64,000 nucleotides of DNA, taken from HGW-17 sp964516435. GTDB lineage: Bacteria > Myxococcota_A > Polyangia > HGW-17. Shown piece by piece: positions 34,391-42,003 of this stretch (position 1 is its first letter; the number at the start of each line of letters is the position of its first letter). Made by a program: the position numbers and the translations under genes. A model generated the notes under the pieces. It was given only the letters and a program-made list of their open reading frames with translations, did not search any database and was not told the DNA's origin. The DNA lies in NCBI GenBank assembly GCA_964516435.1, contig CAZEZP010000068.1, forward strand, positions 5,165-69,164. The letters run 5' to 3'.

Positions 34391-34753
34391 ACGTTCACCT
34401 CTGCTTTCAGTATTTTCTACCCTTGATGAATACCTCGTTGTCTTTTGACACTCCATGTGCGACATGGTGCGTCGGATGGCGCGGAACATATCCGATAGTT
34501 TTCCATTGTCAAGTTGAATCGAAAATTTTTTTTGAAAAAATTTTTTCAATTATTTCAAATAGTTATAAATTTCTCTGCAAACCTGGCCCCGAAAAATCGT
34601 CATCCTGGAAACGAACGATGAAGCCACGGATCCGCACAGAAATCGCCTTCCCGAAAGCCGGGCCGGGCTTCGCCGGGAGGTCCAGGGAAAAAATTTTTGC
34701 GAAAATTCGAAAATTCGAAGGCTGTGGGGTTTTCCAGTTGCAGTGTTTCTGAT
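34391..34753. other. AT-rich divergent intergenic region
   Basis: 363 bp without a supported gene. It contains the CUB-gene promoter, an 18-bp perfect palindrome TTGAAAAAATTTTTTCAA at 34532-34549, and a 14-nt segment at 34479-34492 that recurs inverted with one mismatch at 34751-34764, at the start of the next gene. Confidence 0.5.
34485..34512 (-). promoter_or_regulatory. Predicted promoter of the CUB/P-domain gene
   Basis: Minus strand TTGACA (34512-34507, consensus), 16-nt spacer, TATGTT (34490-34485), about 95 nt upstream of the ATG. Confidence 0.5.
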
Positions 34754-35284
34754 ATGTTTCGCGCGATGAACCGCCCGGCCGTCGAGCCCCAGGTGCTGGG
34801 GCAATACATGCTGCGCATCTTCCAGTCCGATCCGGAACCGGACCGTCTGCTTCCCCTGCGCCAGAAACTGGGGCTGCAGAACGTGGAGGCCGGGCGCTGG
34901 TATCCCCAGCAACTGCTGCTGCGCTACCTGCAGGCGGTGCTCAAGTCCGACGGCGAGGACGTACTCTTCGAGACGGGCATGAAACTCATCGCCTCGACGC
35001 TGTTCCCCTCCAACGTCGCCTCGTTCCAGGACGCCATCTCCTCCATGGATCTGGGATACGCCATCGCCCACCGCAACCAGGTGGGCGCCATGTTCGGCCT
35101 GCGCGCCTCCGGAGACATGCAACTGGACATCATCGCCGCCAATCCGTATCCCTGCCCCTTCGACTGGGGCATCCTGCAGGGCATCATGAAGCGTTTTTCC
35201 CCGGCGGCCCGCCTCTCCCACGACTTTTCCCAGGGCTGCCGCCTGGACGGCGAAACCGCCTGCCACTACCACCTGATTTTCTGA
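34754..35284 (+). CDS. V4R/heme-NO-binding-like small protein, unknown function
   Basis: 176 aa from ATG 34754 (MFRAMNRPAVEPQ); ATG 34766 is also possible and no strong ribosome site separates them. The C-terminal part MDLGYAIAHRNQVGAMFGL, ANPYPCPFDWGILQGIM and SQGCRLDGETACHYHLIF follows the pattern of V4R and H-NOX-related domains, in which the final Gly-x-x-x-Cys-x-Tyr segment is conserved and small ligands bind. It is cytoplasmic, with no signal or membrane segment. It lies about 85 nt before ruvX and may head that operon. The family assignment is tentative. Confidence 0.6.
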   Translation: MFRAMNRPAVEPQVLGQYMLRIFQSDPEPDRLLPLRQKLGLQNVEAGRWYPQQLLLRYLQAVLKSDGEDVLFETGMKLIASTLFPSNVASFQDAISSMDLGYAIAHRNQVGAMFGLRASGDMQLDIIAANPYPCPFDWGILQGIMKRFSPAARLSHDFSQGCRLDGETACHYHLIF

Positions 35285-35369
35285 GAACCGGCCTCGCACG
35301 GTTGCCGGGCGCGGGGGGTCTGTGCTAGAGATACGGCGCCCGCTCGAAGGAACAGGGAGCCGGCAGCGG

Positions 35370-35789
35370 ATGACGATGCGCTGGATGGGACTGGACATCG
35401 GTGAAAAACGGATCGGCGTGGCCATCTCCGACGAGGATGGCCGCATCGCCTTTCCCCTGCGCGTGCTCGAGCGCACGGTTCCCGAGGCCGATGCCGCCCT
35501 CCTGGCGCGCTGGGCTGCCGAGGAGCGGGCCGATGGCATCGTGGTGGGCGAACCGTTCGATCTCTCGGGCCGGGCCGGGCCGGCCGTGCGCCGCGTACGC
35601 GCCTTCGCGGACGTGCTGCGCCGCCACTGGAGCGGGCCGCTCGAATTCATCGATGAGCGCTTCTCCACGGCCGAGGCCCAGCGGATTCTCCTGGCCGCCG
35701 ACGCTTCCCGCGCACGGCGCCGGCAGGTCGTGGACAAGATGGCGGCGGCCCTGATCCTGCAGCATTTCCTGGAACGGGAGGCATCATGA
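35370..35789 (+). CDS. ruvX: RuvX/YqgF-family pre-16S rRNA nuclease (Holliday junction resolvase-like)
   Basis: 139 aa from ATG 35370 (AGGGAG about 10 nt upstream). The RNase H-like fold signatures are present: MGLDIGEKRIGVAISDEDG with the first catalytic Asp, GIVVGEPFDLSGRAGP, FIDERFSTAEAQR with Asp/Glu, and VVDKMAAALILQHFL with the last Asp. YqgF finishes the 5' end of 16S rRNA, and some members cut Holliday junctions. The stop overlaps mltG by ATGA. The length matches the family (about 138 aa). Confidence 0.93.
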   Translation: MTMRWMGLDIGEKRIGVAISDEDGRIAFPLRVLERTVPEADAALLARWAAEERADGIVVGEPFDLSGRAGPAVRRVRAFADVLRRHWSGPLEFIDERFSTAEAQRILLAADASRARRRQVVDKMAAALILQHFLEREAS

Positions 35790-36883
35790 TTCCCAAGAAG
35801 ACGCTGGCGCTCGTCATGACGGGCATCTCGCTGCTCGTGGCGCTTGGCCTGGGCTACGCCGGATGGCGCTGGTTCGAGGCCTATCCGCACCAGCGCATCT
35901 CCGAGAGCGACGAGATGGTGGAGATCGAAATCCCCCGCGGCGCCTCGTTCGCCGAGGTCGTGCGGATCCTGTACAGGCACCAACTCATCGAGAAACCCAC
36001 GCTGTTCCGCTTCTACACCCTCTGGGAGCACGGCTCCATCACGGTGCAGCAGGGCACCTACCAGTTCCGGCGCAACGACACGCCCGCGCAGATCGTGGAA
36101 AAACTCAAGGCGGGCCCCAGACTGTTCCTGGTTTCCGTCACCATCCCCGAGGGCAAGCACCATCTGGAGGTCGCCCGCATCCTGGCCGAGGCCGGAGTGG
36201 CGGACGAGGCCGAACTGGTCGCGGGCATGAGAAACCCCGAGTGGCTCAAGGAAATGGAAATTCCCGGCACTACGATGGAAGGCTACCTGTTTCCGGAAAC
36301 CTACCGCTTCCGGCGCAACACGCCCGTGAAGAAGGTGCTCTCGACGCTGGTGAACCAGCACAGGAAGGTCTGGACCCAACTGGTACGCACGCACCAGACG
36401 GGACTGCGCCGCCTGCAGGGGAAATTCGGCTTCTCCAGCCACCAGATCGTCATCATGGCCAGCCTGGTGGAAAAGGAGACCGGCGTGGCCTCCGAACGCC
36501 CCCTGATCGCCGGCGTGTTCTTCAACCGGCTGTCCCTGCCCACGTTTCCCAGCCGCCTCCTGCAGACGGACCCCACGATCATCTACGGCTGCACGGTGGG
36601 CGAGCCGCGCTCCAGGGCCTGCCGCGAGTTTTCCGGGCGCATCCGGCGCATCCACCTGACGGACACCGAGAATCCCTACAACACCTATACGCATGCCGGC
36701 CTGCCGCCGGGTCCCATCTGCAATCCCGGCCGGGCCTCGCTGCAGGCCGTCTTCGAGCCGCGCGACACGAAGTACCTGTACTTCGTCGCCAAGACCCCCG
36801 GCGGCGAGCACCACTTCTCCGAAACCGTGGAGGAGCACAACCGCGCGGTCGGGAAATACATCCTCAAGCAAGGAGAGAACTGA
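35786..36883 (+). CDS. mltG: Endolytic murein transglycosylase MltG
   Basis: 365 aa. One N-terminal membrane helix (LALVMTGISLLVALGLGYAGW), a LysM-like part (VEIEIPRGASFAEVVRILY), then the YceG catalytic domain: TMEGYLFPETYRF, VEKETGVASERPLIAGVFFNRL (catalytic Glu in VEKET, about 228-232), LQTDPTIIYG and NPYNTYTHAGLPPGPICNPG, ending KYLYFVAKTPGGEHHFSET. It cleaves nascent glycan strands and sets their length. It is translationally coupled to ruvX and followed by a DUF3467 protein one base later. Confidence 0.95.
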   Translation: MIPKKTLALVMTGISLLVALGLGYAGWRWFEAYPHQRISESDEMVEIEIPRGASFAEVVRILYRHQLIEKPTLFRFYTLWEHGSITVQQGTYQFRRNDTPAQIVEKLKAGPRLFLVSVTIPEGKHHLEVARILAEAGVADEAELVAGMRNPEWLKEMEIPGTTMEGYLFPETYRFRRNTPVKKVLSTLVNQHRKVWTQLVRTHQTGLRRLQGKFGFSSHQIVIMASLVEKETGVASERPLIAGVFFNRLSLPTFPSRLLQTDPTIIYGCTVGEPRSRACREFSGRIRRIHLTDTENPYNTYTHAGLPPGPICNPGRASLQAVFEPRDTKYLYFVAKTPGGEHHFSETVEEHNRAVGKYILKQGEN

Positions 36884-36884
36884 G

Positions 36885-37175
36885 ATGAGCGAAAAGCCAG
36901 AATCCCCCAAAGGACTGCCGTTCCCCCTGCGGATTCCCCCCGACGTCGCGGGCGGCCGCTACGCCAACGTGTTCATCATCAACCACACCGACAACGAGTT
37001 CATCCTGGACTTCGGCCTGCAGGCGCCGGGGCTCGAGGAGGTCACCATCTTCAACCGGGTGATCATGACCCCCCAACTGGTGGAGCGCTACATCGGCGTG
37101 CTGGCGGAAAGTTACCGCAAGTACCAGTCCAGCGTGGCCGCCACGGCCAAGAAACCGGCCGGACCCGCCAATTGA
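36885..37175 (+). CDS. DUF3467-family protein
   Basis: 96 aa, AGGAGAG upstream of ATG 36885. The core RYANVFIINHTDNEFILDFGL and RVIMTPQLVERYIGVLAESYRKYQ match small cytoplasmic proteins annotated as DUF3467, which are widespread in bacteria and have no established function. It starts one base after the mltG stop, so it belongs to the ruvX-mltG operon. No membrane segment or metal motif is visible. Confidence 0.82.
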   Translation: MSEKPESPKGLPFPLRIPPDVAGGRYANVFIINHTDNEFILDFGLQAPGLEEVTIFNRVIMTPQLVERYIGVLAESYRKYQSSVAATAKKPAGPAN

Positions 37176-37237
37176 AGAACCGGGCGTCCGCCCCCGGTGA
37201 ACCCGGGAAATCCCGGCGGAAAAGGGGAGCCTGTCAT

Positions 37238-38728
37238 TTGAACGCCTGCAGACTGCAAAAGCATCCGGCACCGGGCAGAAGGGCGACGCCCAAAAACGGG
37301 GGGCGACGCCCGTCGAAACCATGGGTTCACCCGCCGCAGCGATTTCCCGCGTCCTTCTGGCTCTTCTGGCTCCTGCTCGCCGTGCCCGCCGCTCTCCTCC
37401 TCTCCGGCTGCGGCACCGATGCCGCGCCACAACTCGTGCACCTGCTTCCGGGTCCGGAACTGGGCCCGTGGATCACCGTGCTCTCGCTGGAGCCCTTCCA
37501 GATCTGCATCCGCTGGGTCGGGGAAATGCGCCTCCTGCAATCCGGTACAAAATGCCGGACGGTGCCGGAACAGGACGGGCGGCTCCACCTGGCCCGCATG
37601 GAACTGGCGCCCGGGGAAACGGCGTCTGTCACGCTCGCCCCGGGATTCGACGGCGACTTTGAAACGCATCTTTCCTGCACCGCGCCACAACCCGGCGAAA
37701 TCCTGCGCGTGGCCATCGTCGGCGACTTCCAGCCGGTGGACGCGGACACCCGAGCCGGAATGGAACTCGTTCTCGCCGGCGTGGCGAGGCAAAAACCGCA
37801 CCTGGTCGTGCAACTGGGAGACGCCGTCGATGACGGATCCCGCCTGCCATGCTGGGTGGAACTGCTGAAGCGCTGGCCCGGCGAGGCCCTGCCCATGGCC
37901 TGGGTCCCCGGAAACCACGACCTCAAGCACGGCGGCGCGGCCAACTGGGATCGCCTCTTCGCCCAGCCCATGGTGCCGGGTCTGGACGGCCGGCACCGTG
38001 TGCTCGCCTTCCAGCGGGTGCGCCTGTTCCTGCTCCAGATGTTCGACGCGCCCCTTTCCAGCCGCGACGAAGCCTGGCTGGCACGGGAACTGGCCCGGGC
38101 ACAAGAGGAAAATCTCTGGCGATTCGTGTTCCTCCACGGCACGCTCGTCTCCAGCGGCACCGAACCCACGTATCCATCGATCCAGGCGCAACTGATCCCG
38201 CTCTTCCTGCGCATGGGCGTGCATGCCGTGTTCTGCGGCCACGATCACTTCTACGAGCACACCCTGCTGGCCGGACCCGAATCGTGCACGCACCTGTTCG
38301 TATCCGGAGGCGCAGGCGCCCGCCTGGAGCACGCCTATGGACTGCTCGACCGCGCGCCGCAGAAAGTGCGCCGCCGCGTGCCGGATCCCGCGGCGGGAAC
38401 CCTTCGGAACATGGTTTTCGAACGCCGCCCCTGGAATCCGCAACGCTTCCATGAAAACGTCGACGCCCGCTTCACCCCCGGCGGAAAAGCCTGGTTCCAC
38501 AGTTGTCCGGAAGAAGGATGCCAGGACGAGCCCGCCTTCTTCGGCCAGCGATACGCGGAAAACACGCTGCATTTCCTGACGCTGGAAATCGATGGCGATC
38601 AGGCGGTGATCGCCGCGCGGTACCCGGATGGAAATCCGCTGGCGGGCCCCGATGGCGGGCAGGTGTTCCGCCTCTCCCTGCAGGATCGGGGAACTGTTGC
38701 CGCTAATGCCCGGGGAAATCCGGCCTGA
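37238..38728 (+). CDS. Metallophosphoesterase lipoprotein
   Basis: 496 aa if begun at TTG 37238, which has GGGGAG 8 nt upstream; the TTG at 37172 overlapping the previous stop is the alternative. No ATG precedes the signal FWLFWLLLAVPAALLLSGC, a good lipobox, so a non-ATG start is required. Calcineurin-like phosphoesterase motifs: IVGDFQPVD, VVQLGDAVDDG, WVPGNHDLKH, VFLHGTL and FCGHDHFYEH. The first motif has GDFQ where GDxH is usual, so one metal ligand may differ. The N-terminal 160 residues are a beta-rich domain as in purple acid phosphatases. Confidence 0.85.
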   Translation: MNACRLQKHPAPGRRATPKNGGRRPSKPWVHPPQRFPASFWLFWLLLAVPAALLLSGCGTDAAPQLVHLLPGPELGPWITVLSLEPFQICIRWVGEMRLLQSGTKCRTVPEQDGRLHLARMELAPGETASVTLAPGFDGDFETHLSCTAPQPGEILRVAIVGDFQPVDADTRAGMELVLAGVARQKPHLVVQLGDAVDDGSRLPCWVELLKRWPGEALPMAWVPGNHDLKHGGAANWDRLFAQPMVPGLDGRHRVLAFQRVRLFLLQMFDAPLSSRDEAWLARELARAQEENLWRFVFLHGTLVSSGTEPTYPSIQAQLIPLFLRMGVHAVFCGHDHFYEHTLLAGPESCTHLFVSGGAGARLEHAYGLLDRAPQKVRRRVPDPAAGTLRNMVFERRPWNPQRFHENVDARFTPGGKAWFHSCPEEGCQDEPAFFGQRYAENTLHFLTLEIDGDQAVIAARYPDGNPLAGPDGGQVFRLSLQDRGTVAANARGNPA

Positions 38729-38781
38729 TGGGCTTCAGCGCAAAAACACGTTCGAAATCCCCACATCCGCAAAGAGCGGGA

Positions 38782-40239
38782 TCACTTCAGGATGCACCAT
38801 TCGTGCCTGTGGCCATCTGCAAATTCCAGATTGACCACATCTCCCGGCAGTTCCATGTAATTGAGATATCCCTGCGCCTCGAGATTCCAGATCATGAACC
38901 GCTCGCCGACGCGCACGGGCGTTCCCCTGGTTTTCCCCCGAATGACCCATTCGTGGATCGGTTCTTCCGCGGGATGCCAGCCCAACTGGATGCCGTACCG
39001 CTGGCCCTTGACGGCCAGCGTGCGCACATCGCCATCGAGATGATAGAAACGGATGGAAAAGGGGACCCCATAGCGAAGCACGGCATCTTTATCCTCGGGA
39101 AGGAAGCGGACATTGGGACGGGTCCTCCGCCATTCGAGATTCACGCCGGCCCGGTTGCGGAAGGAATACACCAGGTTGTTTTCGAGTTCCCCATGGATGT
39201 TGCACAGACGGTAACTTCGGCGGGAACAGACCTCTTCCGGTTCATCACTCTGGGTCGGATGACTGTTTTCGGCGATTTTCTTTTTTTCTTCCTGTTTCAG
39301 GCTGCTGCGAATCCGCTCCAGTTTTTCCATCATGCGCCGTTCCTGCATGGCGTTCTGTATCAAAAATAATTCATTGAATAATTCCCGCGCCAGCGAGAGG
39401 CACGTGTCCCGGCATTCCGTGTCGGGCCGGGTTCCTTCCGAAAAATCCAAAGGCCGCTTTTCACTCTCAATCCGGGCGAGTTCCCGAATCCGCACCACGC
39501 CGGGCATTTCCAGGGCCAGCGCATTCCAGCCTTCGCCCAGCCCGTCGAGATATGCGAAGACGGAAGGATTCGCGGCCACCTGCCGCTCGATTTCAGCCCA
39601 CGAAATGCTCCGGCCGGAGGAAAGCCCGACCGTTTCGAGCACGTTGTCGAAATGGATCCACGTGGCATCGGTGAGGAAATTGTCGTTGCGGCAATAGAAC
39701 TCGAATGCCAGCGCCAGAAACGCGAGTTCAGGGGAAAGATCCCGCAGGGGAACACCCCACCTCGTGTTCATCTTGCCGGCAATCGCCTGCAGTTCCAGAA
39801 TCCTGGCGATGCTTCCGATGCACCGGATGTCGTTTTGCAGGTTGATGACCGCGCACGTCACCCCATTCAACTGCCGCTGCATCTCCAGCACCACTGCCTG
39901 TTGCATCACCTGCCGGGCGAGCAGGTGCTGGATCATCTGCACGGACAGGAGTCCCAGCCGGGCCAGGTCCTGCGTGTTCTCGGCCTGCCTGCGCCGGGTG
40001 GAGCCCGTGAGCGCGCCCATCAGACGCGCAAAGAATCCCTGTTTCTTGATTTCCTCTTCCCGGGCCTTGACCGAATGGGCCAGGGAAACGGATTTCATGA
40101 CGAGAAACGAGAGATCCGCCGAATCCAACTCCTTCGACAGATGCGGCATCCATCCGGCCAGATCCGGGAAGGGTTCCTTCTCCCGGTTTTTGCCGAGCTC
40201 CTGAACGAATTCCTGCTCCAGAACTTCGATTGTCTTCAT
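38782..40239 (-). CDS. Protein of unknown family, partner of the patatin-like gene
   Basis: 485 aa from ATG 40239 with AAGGAG upstream. No signal peptide or membrane helix. Residues 1-330 are mostly helical, with a charged region (ERRMMEKLERIRSSLKQEEK, about 318-337) likely to be coiled. The last 130 residues look beta-rich and rich in Arg and aromatic residues (NIHGELENNLVYSFRNRAG, FSIRFYHLDGDVRTLAVKG, GYLNYMELPGDVVNLEFADG), perhaps a beta-sandwich or trefoil. I do not recognise it. It starts 28 nt after the patatin stop, so the two are probably cotranscribed. Confidence 0.72.
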   Translation of the reverse strand: MKTIEVLEQEFVQELGKNREKEPFPDLAGWMPHLSKELDSADLSFLVMKSVSLAHSVKAREEEIKKQGFFARLMGALTGSTRRRQAENTQDLARLGLLSVQMIQHLLARQVMQQAVVLEMQRQLNGVTCAVINLQNDIRCIGSIARILELQAIAGKMNTRWGVPLRDLSPELAFLALAFEFYCRNDNFLTDATWIHFDNVLETVGLSSGRSISWAEIERQVAANPSVFAYLDGLGEGWNALALEMPGVVRIRELARIESEKRPLDFSEGTRPDTECRDTCLSLARELFNELFLIQNAMQERRMMEKLERIRSSLKQEEKKKIAENSHPTQSDEPEEVCSRRSYRLCNIHGELENNLVYSFRNRAGVNLEWRRTRPNVRFLPEDKDAVLRYGVPFSIRFYHLDGDVRTLAVKGQRYGIQLGWHPAEEPIHEWVIRGKTRGTPVRVGERFMIWNLEAQGYLNYMELPGDVVNLEFADGHRHEWCILK

Positions 40240-40267
40240 CCCGAACTCCTTCGAACCGCTTTCGGAG

Positions 40268-41245
40268 TCATTTCTCCTCGTTCCGGCTGCCATCCCGACC
40301 ACGGGGTTCACTCGTGTCCAGCCTTTCGAGCCGGCGCGCATTTTCGGCCTGCAACCGCAGCGTTTCCCGCAGAAACCCTTGGCCAAGCGCATCCAGGCCA
40401 GCCGTCCGGGCAGCCGGCTCCAGTATCGCCACCATGCACCGGTACCCCATTTCCATGTTGCGCCTGGCGGTTTCAGATCTGAAGTCCAGCATGCCCGCAA
40501 GAACACCGCCCATGGATTCCGGAGGCACCACCGGAATCAGGTGAACATCGGGAAACCGCCCATGGCCGACGATGTCCGCGCGGTTCAGGAACACCGTGTA
40601 GATGACGTCACAGCCTTCGAAGACAGCCGGCAGGACCGGTGTGTTGCTGGTATCTTCGATTGCGCCCGGAGTAAGCAGTTGCCGGGAAAATCCGCCGTCC
40701 ACGTAAATGCTCCCGTCGATCTCCACGCTTTTCCACAGCAGGGGGACAGCCGCGCTGGCCAACAGTATTCGCACCATGATTTCCGGGTCGAAATCATTGA
40801 GCCTGAAATGCGTCGAACGCAATCCCGACAGTTGCGTGGCCGTCACATGGCAGGGAATTCCCCGGCGTATGGCGGAAAAATCCAGATGGTCCCGTATGAG
40901 CCGCTCGAGCGCTTCCTGACGGAAGATTCCGGCCCGGAAGGAATCAAGCCAGTTCAGAAAGGCCGCGGGCAGCGCGACATGCAGGTTTCGGCTCAGGAAT
41001 CCGAGGATCGACTGGATCTGTTCCCTGCCGAACCCCGTGACCATTTCGGGCGTGATGTTCGTCCACAATCTTTCGGCGGCCTGCAAATCGCCCTGCACGA
41101 AGAGGGCCGCATTCAGCGCGCCCACGCTGGTTCCGCTCACCATTCGAATCGAGGATTCCACCCCGTATTCCCGCAGCGCCTTCCATACGCCGATTTCGAA
41201 GGCGCCCCGGGCGCCGCCGCCGGAAAGGACCAGACCTGCCTTCAT
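40268..41245 (-). CDS. Patatin-like phospholipase
   Basis: 325 aa from ATG 41245 (GGAGG upstream). All catalytic elements of bacterial patatins are present: oxyanion loop GGGARG (9-14), nucleophile Ser40 in GTSVG, and the Asp of DGG (D183). The fold region LASAAVPLLWKSVEIDGSIYVDGG is typical of the RssA/ExoU-related group. It should hydrolyse acyl chains from phospholipids. There is no signal peptide. A protein of unknown family follows directly. No cyclic-nucleotide synthase gene is seen, so assignment to a CBASS-type defence system is not supported. Confidence 0.9.
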   Translation of the reverse strand: MKAGLVLSGGGARGAFEIGVWKALREYGVESSIRMVSGTSVGALNAALFVQGDLQAAERLWTNITPEMVTGFGREQIQSILGFLSRNLHVALPAAFLNWLDSFRAGIFRQEALERLIRDHLDFSAIRRGIPCHVTATQLSGLRSTHFRLNDFDPEIMVRILLASAAVPLLWKSVEIDGSIYVDGGFSRQLLTPGAIEDTSNTPVLPAVFEGCDVIYTVFLNRADIVGHGRFPDVHLIPVVPPESMGGVLAGMLDFRSETARRNMEMGYRCMVAILEPAARTAGLDALGQGFLRETLRLQAENARRLERLDTSEPRGRDGSRNEEK

Positions 41246-41412
41246 GAAAGAACCTCCGGGCGATGCGGGTTCAATCCGCATGCTGCAACATGGACGCACA
41301 CGCACGCCTCTTCTGAGCAGCCGGAGCGGGCCGGACGACTCCCAAAAACGTTTTTTCCTCACCAGAACAGGGAAAAAGCTCTTCTGAACCCCCGCCGGAT
41401 TCACCGGAATTT
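41246..41412. other. Intergenic leader of the patatin gene
   Basis: Nothing beyond a plausible upstream region for the patatin operon is visible here; no clear promoter boxes were found. Confidence 0.4.
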
Positions 41413-41560
41413 CCGCATGGATTTCCCGAAACGCGTTTTTGCATGAAAAAATGGCCTCCAGAAAATCCCAAAATGCATTTTCACGCAAAAAAATGGCCTC
41501 CAGAAAATCCCGAAATGCATTTCTGTAAACCAAAACGGCCTCCAGAAGATCCAGATGCAG
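41413..41560. repeat. Tandem repeat, about 3.5 units of 42-44 bp
   Basis: Two full units begin at 41451 and 41495 with GGCCTCCAGAAAATCCC(A/G)AAATGCATTT, a third begins at 41537 and decays, and a partial unit precedes them near 41418. Period is 44 then 42 bp. On the minus strand the units would read as repeats like NAFRDFLEAIF, but no start, stop or ribosome site supports a gene. Confidence 0.7.
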
Positions 41561-41911
41561 AAAACCGGAAAGCACCTTCGCCCACCGGACAGCCAAAATC
41601 CCGGCCGATAGGCTCGGCGTCGGTCATCTCGATGGAGCGGCCCATCCTGCGGCCGGTGCCAATCAGGCTGGCCTGGATCTCGGTGGATGTGTTGTTGAAA
41701 GCGTAGTCCGTGTCGATGAAGAGCGAGCCTACAGCGAAGCTCTTCCGGCAACTCGTGTCGAAGCCGCCGGTGCCGGCACCGGAGACGCGCTCGGTGTGCC
41801 GCCGCCGACCTGGACGACGCCGGCGGTCCAGGTTCCACCGCCATTGCCGAGAGTGATCAGGGAAAGAGTGAAACGGACGGACAGTAGAATATTGCGCCAG
41901 AGATGACTCAT
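41560..41911 (-). pseudogene. Decayed coding fragment
   Basis: Reading leftward from ATG 41911 gives a signal-like start (MSHLWRNILLSVRFTLSLIT) and GNGGGTWTAGVVQVGGGTP. The protein-like signal then continues in another frame as AGTGGFDTSCRKSFAVGS, LFIDTDYAFNNTSTEIQASL and GRSIEMTDAEPIGRDFGCP before running into the tandem repeat. A frameshift near 41770-41800 is implied. The family is not recognised; the pieces look like an extracellular beta-rich protein. The gene seems broken and truncated. Confidence 0.4.
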
Positions 41912-42003
41912 TTTATCGGCATGTTCAGGATTATTCGGTGTCGATCCGATTGACAATCACCTTGAATTCCGGGCAGCGGCAACGCGGTACGTCCGCTGGC
42001 GCC

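Noticed and set aside
40268..41245. CBASS effector (CapV-type patatin)
   Set aside because: No cyclic-nucleotide synthase or accessory CBASS gene is within the window; the partner gene is of another kind.
41413..41560. CRISPR array
   Set aside because: The units are head-to-tail with no distinct unique spacers and no cas genes.
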